Shown: positions 35,109 through 45,309, counted from the stretch's first letter. The stretch: 64,000 nucleotides of DNA from Cellvibrio sp. PSBB006 (GCF_002162135.1 NZ_CP021382.1:2292001-2356000), one strand, 5' to 3'. Program-made: numbers and translations. The notes: generated from the letters alone by a model not told the origin.

Positions 35109-36155
35109 ATGAAAATAATGCGTTGGTTACTGCTGACTCTGCTGACCGGAGGCGTGGCAGTTGCCGACGCCCAGGCCGATTTCGCCACGGACGATGAGCG
35201 TAATACGATTCAGGTGTTTGAAAAGGCGCGGCCGAGTGTCGTTTTTGTTACCAACCAGCAGCTGGTGCGCGATCCTCGCTCGCTGAATCTGCTTGAGGTG
35301 CCGCGCGGCAGCGGGACCGGCTTTGTATGGGATGAGAGCGGCTATATCGTCACCAACTTCCATGTAGTCGATGGCGCGCGCAAAGTGATGATTACCTTGC
35401 AGGATCAAAGCACCTGGCCCGCTGAAATCGTCGGCCTTGCGCCGGAGCGGGATCTGGCGGTGCTCAAGGTCTCCGCCCCGGAAGAACATCTGACGGCACT
35501 GCCACTCGGCGACTCAAGCCAACTGTCGGTGGGTCGCAAGGTACTGGCTATCGGCAACCCCTTTGGGCTGGATGCGACCCTGACCACCGGGGTCGTAAGT
35601 GCATTAGGCCGCGAGATCCAGTCACCCAATCAACGTACTATTTCCAATGTGATTCAAACCGATGCCGCGATTAACCCTGGCAACTCCGGTGGCCCCTTGC
35701 TCAATTCCCAGGGGCAACTGGTGGGCGTCAACACCATGATCTACAGCCCCAGTGGGGCCAGCGCCGGGATCGGTTTTGCGATTCCGGTTAACACGGTGAA
35801 AGAAGTGGTTCCCCAATTGATTGCCCACGGGCGGATCGTGCGCCCGGTAATGGGCGTCGCGCTGGCGCCGGATCATTGGGCGCATCAAAGTGGTATCCAG
35901 GGCGTGCCTATCCTGCGTGTTGAAGCCAATTCCCCAGCGGCCCAAGCCGGTCTGGAGGGCCTTTCCCGCAATGCCTGGGGGCAAATTGTATTGGGTGATG
36001 TCATTGTCGGCATCAACAAAAAAGTGACGCCTAATCAGGATCAGCTGATGAGTGCACTGGAGCGGCACAAGCCGGGCGATAAAGTCGAAGTGCATATCGT
36101 CCGCAACGGCAAGATGGCACAACGCAAGTTGACCCTTGCGGCGCCCCGCGAATAA
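35109..36155 (+). CDS. HtrA/DegS-like trypsin-type serine protease with one PDZ domain
   Basis: The 348-residue protein has a signal peptide (cleavage near ADAQA), a chymotrypsin-fold protease domain with triad His85 (NFHVVD), Asp115 (RDLAVLK) and Ser193 (GNSGGPL), and a single C-terminal PDZ domain (about residues 240-345). One PDZ and this length are DegS-like, but a cleavable signal suggests a soluble periplasmic enzyme. It lies 48 bp after htpX and overlaps the Rieske gene by one base (TAATG), so the three genes form a probable operon for envelope protein quality control. Confidence 0.88.
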   Translation: MKIMRWLLLTLLTGGVAVADAQADFATDDERNTIQVFEKARPSVVFVTNQQLVRDPRSLNLLEVPRGSGTGFVWDESGYIVTNFHVVDGARKVMITLQDQSTWPAEIVGLAPERDLAVLKVSAPEEHLTALPLGDSSQLSVGRKVLAIGNPFGLDATLTTGVVSALGREIQSPNQRTISNVIQTDAAINPGNSGGPLLNSQGQLVGVNTMIYSPSGASAGIGFAIPVNTVKEVVPQLIAHGRIVRPVMGVALAPDHWAHQSGIQGVPILRVEANSPAAQAGLEGLSRNAWGQIVLGDVIVGINKKVTPNQDQLMSALERHKPGDKVEVHIVRNGKMAQRKLTLAAPRE

Positions 36156-36505
36156 TGGTGCAACGTCAACGCTTATGTCACCTCGACACGCTGCCAGATC
36201 CGGGCAGCAAAGGTTTTTCTGTCAACGGCGAGAACGTCTTCCTCATTAAACAACACGGCAAGGTTTACCTTTACCGCAACCAATGCCCCCATATCGGCAT
36301 TGCACTGGAATGGGTTGAAGATCAATTTCTCGATGCCAGCCATACCATGATCCAATGCGCCAATCACGGCGCATTATTTGTGATTGAAAACGGCGAATGT
36401 GTTGCCGGCCCGTGCAGTGGTAAAGCCTTAATTGCACTGCCTTTCGACATCGTGGACGGCTATGTGGAATTGATCGCTGAGCGCGTAACAGACCAGGAAC
36501 ACTAA
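36155..36505 (+). CDS. Rieske [2Fe-2S] protein
   Basis: The 116-residue protein has the Rieske cluster ligands Cys44-x-His46 (QCPHIG) and Cys68-x2-His71 (CANHGALF). It is of the small soluble ferredoxin type seen as an electron-transfer component or in isolated form. It has no signal peptide. Its start overlaps the protease stop by one base. A partner oxygenase is not present nearby, so the redox partner is unknown. YqhD-like alcohol dehydrogenase follows after 78 bp. Confidence 0.88.
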   Translation: MVQRQRLCHLDTLPDPGSKGFSVNGENVFLIKQHGKVYLYRNQCPHIGIALEWVEDQFLDASHTMIQCANHGALFVIENGECVAGPCSGKALIALPFDIVDGYVELIAERVTDQEH

Positions 36506-36583
36506 CGCGCGTTTTGTATCTTATCTATCACGAATCTTTCTGAATCAAACACCGCAAATGCGAGTTCCCTAGAGGCTATTACC

Positions 36584-37738
36584 ATGCAGAATTTTACCTT
36601 CCATAATCCCACCCGTATTGTCTTCGGTGAAAATCAAATCAGTCAGTTAGCGAAGCTGGTGCCCGCCGATGCGCGAATTTTATTTACCTATGGCGGCGGC
36701 TCGATAAAAAAGAATGGCGTTTATGACCAGGTTGTTGACGCATTGAAAGATCGGCCATTATTTGAATTCGGCGGTATAGAACCCAATCCGCGTTATGAAA
36801 CCTTAATGCGCGCCGCAGCCACGGTAAAAGAAAATCATCTAGATTTTCTGCTCGCTGTCGGTGGCGGCAGCGTGATTGATGGAACAAAATTTATTGCAGC
36901 CGCCGTGGAGTTTGATGGTGAGCCTTGGAACATCCTCGCCAAACATGCACCCGTCACATCCGCCCTGCCACTGGGCTGCGTGCTTACCCTCCCGGCCACG
37001 GGCACCGAGAGTAACGGCAACTCGGTCATTACTCGCGCGAGCACTCAGGAAAAATTAAGTTTTGGTAGTCCTTTGGTGTACCCACAGTTTGCGATACTCG
37101 ATCCAACCACCACGTATAGCCTGCCGCCACGACAAATGGCCAACGGTGTCGTGGATGCCTTTGTGCACATCATGGAGCAATACTTAACCTTTCCCGTTGA
37201 CGCAAAAGTGCAGGATCGTTTTGCAGAAGGTTTACTGTTAACGCTGATCGAAGAAGGCCCACGCTCCCTACAGGAACCCACCAATTATGCCGTACGTTCA
37301 AATGTCATGTGGGCTGCGACCATGGCCCTTAACGGATTGATTGGTGTTGGGGTACCGCAAGACTGGGCGACGCATATGATCGGCCATGAAATCACCGCCT
37401 TGCATGGTCTGGATCACGCCCAAACACTCGCCATTGTATTACCCGCCGTGATGCAACATCAGCGTCAACAAAAACGCGACAAACTGATCCAATACGGTCG
37501 CCGCGTGTGGAATTTGCAACACGCTGATGAAGATCAACTTATTGACGCTGCCATTGCGGCCACACGTCAGTTCTTTGAACAAATGGGTACACCGACACGC
37601 TTGCGCGATTATCAGATTGAAACGGCATCTATCGACAAACTGGTTGCACAACTCCAAAGCCATAATCTGTTAAAACTCGGCGAGCACGGTGATATTACGT
37701 TGGATGCATCGCGCCGCATTCTGGAGCTGGCTGCTTAA
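36584..37738 (+). CDS. yqhD: Iron-containing alcohol dehydrogenase, YqhD-like
   Basis: The 384-residue enzyme follows E. coli YqhD closely in length and layout. The NADPH site has GGGSIKKNG and [15 protein letters not shown]. The metal ligands are Asp191, His195 ([10 protein letters not shown]), His264 and His278. YqhD reduces short and lipid-derived aldehydes to alcohols with NADPH and protects from aldehyde stress. It appears monocistronic between the Rieske gene and tatA. The symbol is given by similarity and not by a tested orthology. Confidence 0.87.
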   Translation: MQNFTFHNPTRIVFGENQISQLAKLVPADARILFTYGGGSIKKNGVYDQVVDALKDRPLFEFGGIEPNPRYETLMRAAATVKENHLDFLLAVGGGSVIDGTKFIAAAVEFDGEPWNILAKHAPVTSALPLGCVLTLPATGTESNGNSVITRASTQEKLSFGSPLVYPQFAILDPTTTYSLPPRQMANGVVDAFVHIMEQYLTFPVDAKVQDRFAEGLLLTLIEEGPRSLQEPTNYAVRSNVMWAATMALNGLIGVGVPQDWATHMIGHEITALHGLDHAQTLAIVLPAVMQHQRQQKRDKLIQYGRRVWNLQHADEDQLIDAAIAATRQFFEQMGTPTRLRDYQIETASIDKLVAQLQSHNLLKLGEHGDITLDASRRILELAA

Positions 37739-37817
37739 CCTACGTCATCATTTCGTCACGGGCCTCTGGGACAATAGCGACTTCTATTTTTGCTTATCCC
37801 CCCAGAGGAGTGGCGCC

Positions 37818-37985
37818 ATGAGTTTAAGTTTCTGGCAAATTGCATTGGTTGCGGTGCTCTTTTTATTACTGTTCGGTCGTGGGAAGATTCCCCAATTGAT
37901 GGGCGATCTTGCAGAAGGTATTAAAAGCTTTCGCAAAGGCGTAAGTGATGTGAGTAGTGACGCAGAAGAAAGCGGATTCGGTTGA
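37818..37985 (+). CDS. tatA: Twin-arginine translocase subunit TatA/TatE
   Basis: The 55-residue protein has the TatA pattern: a short N-terminal TM helix ([18 protein letters not shown]), the hinge GRGKIPQLM with FG just before it, and an amphipathic helix [12 protein letters not shown]. It is shorter than most TatA proteins and resembles TatE in size. GAGGAG precedes ATG 37818. It lies on the plus strand 2.6 kb from tatBC, which are on the minus strand, so the usual tatABC operon is split around a PEP-CTERM gene and a Tat substrate gene. Confidence 0.88.
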   Translation: MSLSFWQIALVAVLFLLLFGRGKIPQLMGDLAEGIKSFRKGVSDVSSDAEESGFG

Positions 37986-38054
37986 AGGGAAGTCTTGACG
38001 ATTAAATCTTACTTTCCAAGAACGATTTGGAAACCTCCCGCTGGCACAATGCAA

Positions 38055-38160
38055 GTTTGGCGTTAGGACATTTATTTTGAAACCCTCAAGTCAGGGACGA
38101 CTTGAGGGAGCTACAGGGATGTATGTATGCGTTTTCAAAATCAATGTACTAACGACAAAC
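38055..38160. repeat. Palindromic MITE-like repeat, short copy
   Basis: This is a diverged, inverted copy of the element at 11877-12052. It shares the 26-bp core palindrome (CCCTCAAGTC...GACTTGAGGG, 38083-38108) and the following GAGCTACAGGG, but an internal segment of some 70 bp is missing. The ends, GTTTGGCGTTAGGACATT and its partner AATGTACTAACGACAAAC, remain complementary although their sequence differs from copy 1. Flanking matches (CACAATGC.AGTTTGG) extend the homology to the left. Confidence 0.72.
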
Positions 38161-38206
38161 GAACTACGAAGCCCGTTACAACACGCTATCAAATCTCTAC
38201 CATATC

Positions 38207-38232
38207 GAAGCCAGCTCACACGAGCTGGCTTC
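38207..38232. terminator. Strong stem-loop after the PEP-CTERM gene
   Basis: A perfect 11-bp stem GAAGCCAGCTC / GAGCTGGCTTC with a 4-base loop lies 12 bp past the stop of the minus-strand gene at 38244. No U-run follows on either strand, so it may protect the 3' end or terminate weakly. Confidence 0.45.
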
Positions 38233-38243
38233 TGCTTGAAAAA

Positions 38244-38813
38244 TCAATGCAAATTTTTCTTGCGACGCAATACCACCATACTCAACAAACCCGTCAACAA
38301 GAGCAACAACGCACCCGGTGCCGGCACCGCGGTAACATTCATCGAGTAGCTGTAATTATCATCCCAACCAAACGCCGATTTTCCACCAACAATGATGGTG
38401 TAAAAACCGCTCAGATCCAGACGAATATCACTCAGCGATGAATCTGCCATAAAGGTTGATGTACCGGCAATATAATCCACCAAGCCAAAGTCGCCGCTGT
38501 TGTTAAACAAACCAAACAAGAAGTCCTCGCTGCTGACTTCGCCGTAATAAATGCTGATGCCGCCGATAAAATCGCCCAGGCTGCTCACGTCCAGTGACAG
38601 CTCGTCACCCGCGTTAGCGTTGTAGCCCCACAAACTCACATCCTTATTGCTGCTGTTCAAACCGAATACGGGTGGATTTACCCAGGCGCTGTTGCTGTTC
38701 AAGGTGTCTTCATAAATACCGGAGCCAGAAATTTCGCCAGTGTAATAACTGGGTAATGCATTGGCGTTCATCGCCAACAGCAAGATCGCACAGGCTGTCA
38801 AAAGCTGTTTCAT
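38244..38813 (-). CDS. PEP-CTERM sorting-domain protein
   Basis: The 189-residue protein has an N-terminal signal peptide (cleavage after NANA), a beta-rich body with YSYSMNV near its end, and a C-terminal PEP-CTERM anchor: VPAPG, a hydrophobic helix LLLLLTGLLSMVV and a basic tail LRRKKNLH. Such proteins are processed by exosortase, usually in exopolysaccharide-producing bacteria; no exosortase is in this window. AGAGGA precedes ATG 38813. It lies directly downstream of the PhoX gene on the same strand, 91 bp away. The function of the body is unknown. Confidence 0.85.
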   Translation of the reverse strand: MKQLLTACAILLLAMNANALPSYYTGEISGSGIYEDTLNSNSAWVNPPVFGLNSSNKDVSLWGYNANAGDELSLDVSSLGDFIGGISIYYGEVSSEDFLFGLFNNSGDFGLVDYIAGTSTFMADSSLSDIRLDLSGFYTIIVGGKSAFGWDDNYSYSMNVTAVPAPGALLLLLTGLLSMVVLRRKKNLH

Positions 38814-38904
38814 ACATAATTCCTCTTGATAAATGGTGAGCAAACAGGTGGTTGCGAAGTGCGGCGTGTTTTGGAAAAAATTTATGCCGCACCTCGCGCC
38901 GCTA

Positions 38905-40299
38905 TTACAGAATTCCGTCGTTCCAGGGGCCGGTGATCGCAAAGGTTACGCCGGGATTCTGGATGTTGACGAACAACCAACGGTCATGGAAACAGGCACC
39001 GCAGGTTTCGGAACCGACATAATTACCGCCGTTGATGCGTGATTCTGTGCCGGGGAATTTACTGTGCACTACCGCGGCATCGGCGGCTGAAAGCATCATG
39101 TTATTGCGGCCAAATTCAAACACGTCACCGGCTTGGCTCAAGCCCATCAAACGTGAAATACCGCCGCGATCTTCACACAACAAAATGCCGCCACGCGGGC
39201 TGATGGTCATGTTGTCCGGCATAACCGGGTGAGAGGTGTTGTTGCGGCTTTCAAATACCAAGGTAAGTTTTTCGCGACGCGGATCAAAATGAAATACCTG
39301 GCCACCGCTGACACTGCCACCGCTGGTAGAGGTAAAGTACACCAGACCCGTGTCATACCAGGCACCTTCCAAACGCGCAAAACGTGCAGCGCCTTTGTTA
39401 TACCCCTGGGTGAAGTTGCGCGGGTTAATGACTTCCGGTTGATCAATAGTGACCCACTCAACATCCCAGGTTGTGCCGTTGGGATAACTGGCGGTCAGAT
39501 TAGCTTGGTCGGCATTTTTTACTTTCAACATTTCCAGCACACCACCGGCTAATAAATTGCCGTAGATGTCCGGACGATAGCGATAAAAACCCGATGACGT
39601 ACCGGCATCTTCCGTGATGTACACATAACCGGTTACCGGATCAGTTGCGGTGGCTTCGTGAGCACGACGGCCCATCGCTTTAATGGGTTCCGGCTTGGCG
39701 ATACCAAAACCGGGTACTTCAAAAATCCAGCCGTGGGTCATACCGTTGTAGGTTGAGGTTGTTTCTTCACAGGTCAACCAGGTGCCCCAGGGCGTGATAC
39801 CACCGGCACAGTTTGTGGACGTGCCGCTGATGCTCATGTAAGACGCTAACCAGCGACCATTCAACGCATCGAACAATAAATTACTGCAACCGCCACCGGC
39901 ACCTGGGTTATACATGGCAGGCGATCTTACGGCGGTACCTGCTCCACGCACTTCGTGGTTACGCACCAGAGCAATCGTATTACCTTGCGCAGCGACAACA
40001 CCCATACCGTCGTGAACACCCGGTGTTGGTGTACCGTCTTTCATGATCATGCCGGTCCAACCGTAAGACCAATATTTAAAACCTTCCGGCAATTGCAACA
40101 AAGGCAAACCCGTCACTTCATCCGCGACCGGTGCAACAGGACCGTAATCGCTGGTAAATGCGCTGGCAGGGTTTGCCATAGCAGCGAGTGAAATTGCCGC
40201 AGCACCGGCTGCACCGCCCTTGATAAAATCACGGCGGTTAACGATAGGCTCTACAGGTAAATCGTTTGTGATTTCCAACAATTCTGGACTATTATTCAT
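38905..40299 (-). CDS. PhoX-family phosphatase, Tat-exported
   Basis: The 464-residue protein carries a twin-arginine signal (NRRDFIKGGAAGAAAISLAAMA...ASA) and the PhoX/DUF839 beta-propeller body: LPEGFKYWSYGWTG, LVRNHEVRG, ITPWGTWLTCEETTSTY, RRAHEATATDPVTGYVYITEDAG and GILLCEDRGG. PhoX enzymes are calcium/iron-dependent alkaline phosphatases that free phosphate from esters in the periplasm. The Tat export route fits the tatBC genes 0.3 kb upstream. It is shorter than the classic PhoX phosphatase and belongs to the DUF839 branch, so the phosphatase activity is inferred. Confidence 0.85.
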   Translation of the reverse strand: MNNSPELLEITNDLPVEPIVNRRDFIKGGAAGAAAISLAAMANPASAFTSDYGPVAPVADEVTGLPLLQLPEGFKYWSYGWTGMIMKDGTPTPGVHDGMGVVAAQGNTIALVRNHEVRGAGTAVRSPAMYNPGAGGGCSNLLFDALNGRWLASYMSISGTSTNCAGGITPWGTWLTCEETTSTYNGMTHGWIFEVPGFGIAKPEPIKAMGRRAHEATATDPVTGYVYITEDAGTSSGFYRYRPDIYGNLLAGGVLEMLKVKNADQANLTASYPNGTTWDVEWVTIDQPEVINPRNFTQGYNKGAARFARLEGAWYDTGLVYFTSTSGGSVSGGQVFHFDPRREKLTLVFESRNNTSHPVMPDNMTISPRGGILLCEDRGGISRLMGLSQAGDVFEFGRNNMMLSAADAAVVHSKFPGTESRINGGNYVGSETCGACFHDRWLFVNIQNPGVTFAITGPWNDGIL

Positions 40300-40603
40300 C
40301 GGGTAATCTCCACGGTTAGGTATTGTTCATTTGGCGATGAGCACAATGTCTCGGCTGTGGAGGTTACGTCCGCTTTATGAAAATACCGCGTCACTTAGAT
40401 GACATTTCCGACTTATTTTTATTATCAATAACTCAAACGAATAACGATGTCGTGGAATACTGGTTTTACTACAAAATAGTTTTATAAAGATAAAAAATTA
40501 AACATGCGGAGGCATGCTCATATGAATATACGACGTTTAAGAAGCTGAAGGATAAAGGCGAGAAAATAACAACGCGATAAAATATTCTTGAAGAAAAGCT
40601 GAC
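40300..40603. other. Intergenic region, 304 bp, no gene seen
   Basis: AT-rich DNA between the phoX-like start and the tatC stop. The promoter of the phosphatase gene must be here. I looked for a Pho box and found only one half-site-like GTCAT near 40400 (minus strand). Confidence 0.5.
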
Positions 40604-41395
40604 TCAGGTTTTGGAAACCATATCCACGCGAGATTCCACATTACGTTTTTCTTGCAACCGAATCATCCAGATGGACATTTCATAGAGCAACAGAATAGGC
40701 GTGCCCAACGCAATCTGGGAAATTAAATCCGGCGGTGTAATAAAAGCAGCAACGGCGAAGATAATAACAATGGCATAACGTCTTCCACTGATCAAAGTAG
40801 CTGAGTCAATCATGCCAGCGTGAGCCATCAGTAACAACACAACAGGCAGTTCAAAACTCAAACCAAACGCCAGGATCAATTGAATCACCAAGCCCAGGTA
40901 TTCACTGACCCGCGCTTCCAATTGTACCGGCAAAGCACCGGCCACGGCTTCGCTCTCAAAGCTGATAAAAAATCCCCATGCCATGGGAAAGACGACATAA
41001 AACGCAAGCGCAGCGCCGATTAAAAATAAGATTGGTGTCAGTGCAAACAGGATGGAGACTGCGCGCTTTTCACTACGGTATAAACCGGGCGCAATAAACT
41101 TCCAGATTTGAATCAGTATTAGCGGCAAGGTGAAAAATAGCGCGGCAAAGAAAGACAGTTTCAAATAAGTCAGAAAAGCCTCGTGCAAGCCGGTGTAAAT
41201 CATCCGCCGCCCGGATGCTTCGCCAAAGGCTTGAACCAAGGGTTGCATCAGGAAGTGGTAAATGTCTTCCGCCATTAAATAGCAACCGACAAATACCACA
41301 AAAAACACTAGCAGGCATTGCAACAAACGGCGACGCAATTCCAGCAGGTGTGATAAGAGCGGCGCGCGACTTAAATCCAGCGAATCTGTTGTCAT
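40604..41395 (-). CDS. tatC: Twin-arginine translocase subunit TatC
   Basis: The 263-residue inner-membrane protein has six TM helices and TatC signatures: the N-terminal SHLLELRRRLL motif that recognises twin-arginine signals, ALFFTLPLILIQIWKFIAPGLYRSEKR, and SFELPVVLLLM. It forms the receptor of the Tat export system together with TatB. Its start overlaps the tatB stop by four bases, so translation is coupled. Confidence 0.95.
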   Translation of the reverse strand: MTTDSLDLSRAPLLSHLLELRRRLLQCLLVFFVVFVGCYLMAEDIYHFLMQPLVQAFGEASGRRMIYTGLHEAFLTYLKLSFFAALFFTLPLILIQIWKFIAPGLYRSEKRAVSILFALTPILFLIGAALAFYVVFPMAWGFFISFESEAVAGALPVQLEARVSEYLGLVIQLILAFGLSFELPVVLLLMAHAGMIDSATLISGRRYAIVIIFAVAAFITPPDLISQIALGTPILLLYEMSIWMIRLQEKRNVESRVDMVSKT

Positions 41396-41790
41396 ACGCC
41401 AGCCGCCTTTGAATCGGGTACCCGGTTATCTTGCCCATCGTCTTTGGGCGCATGGGCGGCTTTCACTTCGGCCATGGCCTCTGCATACATTTCCTGTACG
41501 CGTTGATTATGTGCCGCATCGCGACTGGGCTCAGACTGTTCCATCGCCTGACGCACGTGTTCGGGCAAGAGATCATAATAAGATGGCTGGTTGCGTTGGT
41601 CCGGTTTGGACGCGATATCCATCTCGGTTTCCAGCTTGTGAAGTTGATGCAGGGAGTCGCGATAAAAGCGCTGCAGGCGGCCCCACAATTTACCCACGGC
41701 GCGCGCCAGTTTCGGTAAATCCTGTGGCCCGACCACCACCAGCGCCAGCACCGCCAGAAACATTAACTCTGCCCATCCGAGATCAAACAT
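41392..41790 (-). CDS. tatB: Twin-arginine translocase subunit TatB
   Basis: The 132-residue protein begins MFDLGWAELMFLAVLALVVVGPQDLPKLAR, the TatB signature with one TM helix, the Gly-Pro hinge and an amphipathic helix. It has a long charged C-terminal tail. It pairs with TatC to form the substrate receptor. It is the first gene of a two-gene operon with tatC, and tatA is not in this operon. Confidence 0.93.
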   Translation of the reverse strand: MFDLGWAELMFLAVLALVVVGPQDLPKLARAVGKLWGRLQRFYRDSLHQLHKLETEMDIASKPDQRNQPSYYDLLPEHVRQAMEQSEPSRDAAHNQRVQEMYAEAMAEVKAAHAPKDDGQDNRVPDSKAAGV

Positions 41791-41983
41791 AGATGCCCAC
41801 GGTTATTGTTAATTCAGGGTTTGTGCTGCGGAGAATGGCAGGCAGACGTGAAGAATTCGTGACAGACTGATGATGTTGCGCAGACAATCTTTCTTTTGAC
41901 AGCTCGCCGGCACAGGTTAAAATCGCCTGGCACGCGATTTGCGTGACTCTACTGGCTAACTATCCCACAGGAAGCGCTTTATT

Positions 41984-43729
41984 TTGGACGCGAGTACTAT
42001 CAATACCATTCTTTTAATCGGCGCCATCCTGGTTGCGGCCAGTATTTTGGTGAGCTCGTTCTCCTCGCGTCTGGGTATTCCTATCCTCGTCATCTTTCTC
42101 GCTGTCGGCATGATCGCCGGCGTGGACGGTGTTGGCGGTATTATTTTCAACAATTATCCGATGGCGTATCTGGTCAGCAACCTGGCGCTGGCGGTGATCC
42201 TGTTAGATGGCGGTATGCGCACCCGCGCTGCCAGCTTTCGCGTGGCTCTCTGGCCCGCGCTCTCCCTCGCCACGCTGGGCGTTGTTATTACCGCCGGCTT
42301 GACCGGCATGCTGGCAGCCTGGTTATTTAAACTGGATATGATGCAGGGACTGTTGATCGGCGCCATCGTAGGTTCTACCGATGCCGCAGCGGTATTCTCC
42401 CTGCTCGGCGGGCGCGGCCTGAATGAACGTGTCAGCGCCACACTGGAGATCGAATCCGGCAGTAACGACCCCATGGCGATGTTCCTGACCATTGCGCTGA
42501 TCGATATGATCGCCGCCGGCCAAACCGGTTTTGATCTGGGCTTTCTGGTACAGCTACTGCAACAGTTCGGCCTCGGTATTGTGTTGGGTTTAACCGGTGG
42601 CTGGCTGCTGCTGCAACTGATCAACCGGATGCAATTAGCTGACGGGCTTTATCCTCTGCTCGCGGTCAGCGGCGGCCTGATTATTTATGCCATCACGACA
42701 GCGCTGGGCGGCAGCGGCATTCTGGCTATCTACCTGTGTGGTTTGATGCTGGGTAATCGTCCGATCCGCAACCGCCACGGCATCCTGCATATGTTCGACG
42801 GCCTCGCCTGGCTGAGTCAGATCGGCATGTTCCTGGTATTGGGATTGCTGCTGACGCCCAGCGAATTGTTGCCTATCGCGCTACCGGCATTGGGCCTGGC
42901 GCTGTGGATGATCCTGTTCGCGCGGCCGCTGTCGGTGCTCATCGGATTACTGCCCTTTCGCAACTTCAATTGGCGCGAACGCAGTTTTATCGCCTGGGTC
43001 GGGTTGCGCGGTGCCGTACCCGTGATCCTCGCCGTCTTCCCCATGATGGCTGGTCTGCCCAATGCACAACTCTTCTTTAACGTCGCCTTCTTTATTGTGT
43101 TGGTGTCACTGCTGCTGCAAGGCACCACCCTCACCTTTGCCGCCAAAAAAGCTGACGTGGTGGTCCCTTCCGTTCCCATGCCATTTTCGCGGGCGGGTCT
43201 GGAGATTCACCTCGCCAGTCAATGGGAATTGTTTATCTACAAATTGGGGGCTGAGAAATGGTGTATCGGTGCGGCCCTACGCGAATTACATATGCCGGGA
43301 AATACACGCATTGCTGCCTTGTTCCGCGATAAAGAATTACTGCACCCTTCCGGCAGCACACGACTGATGGCCGGCGACATCATTTGCGTGGTTGGCCATG
43401 AATACGATCTGCCGAACCTGGGCAAGTTGTTCAGCGAAGCACCCAAGCGCAACCTGGACCTGAGCTTCTTCGGCGACTTTATCTTGCAAGCCGATGCCGA
43501 ACTGCAAGACCTGGCCATGCTGTATGCCTTCAACCTCGGCGATCTCGACGGCCAACAAACGCTCGGCTCATTGGTCACCCAAATGATCGGTGGCAAACCC
43601 GTTGTAGGTGACCATGTGGAGTGGAATGGCATGGTGTGGACCATCGTTGAGATCGACGGCAACAGCGTGCGCAAGATAGGTGTTAAACCTGCCACCAAGA
43701 AACCGCACCTGCCACCAAGTCATCATTAA
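41984..43729 (+). CDS. cvrA: K+/H+ antiporter of the CvrA/NhaP2 type
   Basis: The 581-residue protein aligns with E. coli CvrA (578 aa) from the first residues ([22 protein letters not shown]...[30 protein letters not shown]). The CPA1-type membrane domain has about 12 TM helices including [10 protein letters not shown] with the conserved Asp. It is followed by a cytoplasmic RCK_C/TrkA-C domain and a CorC-like C-terminal region. It exchanges K+ for H+ and helps control volume and pH. It starts with TTG at 41984, preceded by AGGAAG. Confidence 0.93.
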   Translation: MDASTINTILLIGAILVAASILVSSFSSRLGIPILVIFLAVGMIAGVDGVGGIIFNNYPMAYLVSNLALAVILLDGGMRTRAASFRVALWPALSLATLGVVITAGLTGMLAAWLFKLDMMQGLLIGAIVGSTDAAAVFSLLGGRGLNERVSATLEIESGSNDPMAMFLTIALIDMIAAGQTGFDLGFLVQLLQQFGLGIVLGLTGGWLLLQLINRMQLADGLYPLLAVSGGLIIYAITTALGGSGILAIYLCGLMLGNRPIRNRHGILHMFDGLAWLSQIGMFLVLGLLLTPSELLPIALPALGLALWMILFARPLSVLIGLLPFRNFNWRERSFIAWVGLRGAVPVILAVFPMMAGLPNAQLFFNVAFFIVLVSLLLQGTTLTFAAKKADVVVPSVPMPFSRAGLEIHLASQWELFIYKLGAEKWCIGAALRELHMPGNTRIAALFRDKELLHPSGSTRLMAGDIICVVGHEYDLPNLGKLFSEAPKRNLDLSFFGDFILQADAELQDLAMLYAFNLGDLDGQQTLGSLVTQMIGGKPVVGDHVEWNGMVWTIVEIDGNSVRKIGVKPATKKPHLPPSHH

Positions 43730-43741
43730 TGTTCGGGGGTT

Positions 43742-44758
43742 TTAATGCCCCGACTCCGCCGATAGTCTTTGCTCTGTCGTTATAGCAGAGCGACTTTGCA
43801 GGGCAAGTTCCCGCGCATTGCGCGTGACGGTGCTGCTGTAACACAACAACAAAATGCCCGCCGCAAACACCGGCAGATGGCCAATGAACTCCATCAAGGC
43901 CAGCGCATGGTTTTCGACCATCAAAAAGTAACTGTTGCTGGCAATCATCAACGCCAATAACACCAGGATGGTGGTGCGCACCAGCCAACCGAGCATAAGC
44001 AATAAACCTATCAACAGCTCCACCATACCCGCCGCCAATACAAACCATTTATCACTGAAAGGTACGCCCAGATGCGCCATAAAATTGAGCGGATATTGTT
44101 GCAAGACATTCATGGCTAATTCCGGTTGCAGCAATTTCTCTGTTAATGCCAAGCCCACCAGCGAAATACCCAAAGCGCTACGCAGAATCATCATCGTCGG
44201 CTCGTTCGGGATTCGTTGCGTTGAATAAACCAACCAGGCTAATCCCAACAACAGCACATATTCCAGCAAAAAAGTGACATCCGCGACGCTGGCTACCACG
44301 AACAACGACGAGATTAATCCCGCCATAAACATCTGCGCACGATTGAGCAATAGCAGTATCGATACAGTTGCCTGCAAACCGATGCAGAGCGCCGTCACAC
44401 CCTTGGTTGCTGCAACATGCGGAGCGAGAATAAAACCTGAGAAAGCACAACCTAAAAAATAAATAGACAACAACAAAAATGCGTAGCCCAACGGTTTTGT
44501 GTCATGAAACCAAGGGGCACAATGGGCTGCACCGCGTTTCGCTACCTGAGCGTTTAACCAACGCGCAACAGCTAACAATATCAGCAACAACAAAAGCGCC
44601 GCGATGATTTCGCTGTGAGTAAAACCGGCATCACTGACGGCAGCTGTTGGTTCAGAAAACCATTTGACATGTGCGTGAGCACCACCAGAAAACAAAGCAA
44701 ACAAAACCGCAGGCAAAAAGAATCTTGCCACGGCGCGTGACCGTGAGAATGGTGACAT
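43742..44758 (-). CDS. DoxX-like multi-pass membrane protein with exported N-terminus
   Basis: The 338-residue protein begins with a signal-like segment ending HAHVKWF, followed by about nine TM helices. The C-terminal half resembles the DoxX/terminal-oxidase-subunit fold (FVLAAGMVELLIGLLLMLGWLVRTTILVLLALMIA). Proteins of this make-up are uncharacterised. The conserved His near the mature N-terminus (HVKWF) may bind metal, as in CopD/YcnI-like exported segments, which is a guess. ATG 44758 is preferred to the TTG at 44794. It converges on cvrA. Confidence 0.65.
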   Translation of the reverse strand: MSPFSRSRAVARFFLPAVLFALFSGGAHAHVKWFSEPTAAVSDAGFTHSEIIAALLLLLILLAVARWLNAQVAKRGAAHCAPWFHDTKPLGYAFLLLSIYFLGCAFSGFILAPHVAATKGVTALCIGLQATVSILLLLNRAQMFMAGLISSLFVVASVADVTFLLEYVLLLGLAWLVYSTQRIPNEPTMMILRSALGISLVGLALTEKLLQPELAMNVLQQYPLNFMAHLGVPFSDKWFVLAAGMVELLIGLLLMLGWLVRTTILVLLALMIASNSYFLMVENHALALMEFIGHLPVFAAGILLLCYSSTVTRNARELALQSRSAITTEQRLSAESGH

Positions 44759-45309
44759 AACGATAAGCTTCTGTTGAATGTCATAACTGACCAATAAAAA
44801 GGTCGATATGACTAACTGTTTTTAATGCACCGCGCTATGTATGTCTGACACAGATTGTGCCGCATACTTTTTTGACCGAACGCGTGAGCACCGCCGATTT
44901 ACAACATAAACCTCTGTTTGTGTGTCCAATTATTCCTGTGTTCACCTGCAGTCAACCATCAATAGATTGACAGCGATGTCAATGTGAAGAGCCTCTCATT
45001 AAATATGGCAAACACAATAAAATGGCAGCAAATATTTCACACAAGTTATTCTTAACACGTTTAATTAAATTTAAAAAGCAATAAGACGACATGCACCAAA
45101 GTTTGACTGGTGTGCACTATGGGTAATCAAAATGGGGAATATTATTTATTGATTTTGCACTCGAATGATCGGATCAACCACCCGAAAATTGCCAATACTG
45201 TGCATTAACGCAGACAGTCAAAATGACTATTGATGAACCGTGAAGGGTAAAATTGATTAACGTTAAAAATACACCTTTTAATGCGGCCCTCAAACATTTC
45301 ATGCTTCGG
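44759..45309. other. Intergenic region, 551 bp, no gene seen
   Basis: AT-rich DNA with only short ORFs lacking ribosome-binding sites. It separates the DoxX-like gene from the end of the ten-gene operon. I saw no strong hairpin with a U-run. Confidence 0.5.

Noticed and set aside
38244..38813. Local exosortase/exopolysaccharide locus
   Set aside because: The PEP-CTERM protein is clear, but no exosortase gene or glycosyltransferase cluster is in the window, so the sorting machinery must lie elsewhere.
40300..40603. Pho box upstream of the PhoX-like gene
   Set aside because: Only one GTCAT half-site was found on the minus strand. The second half-site at 11-bp spacing does not match.
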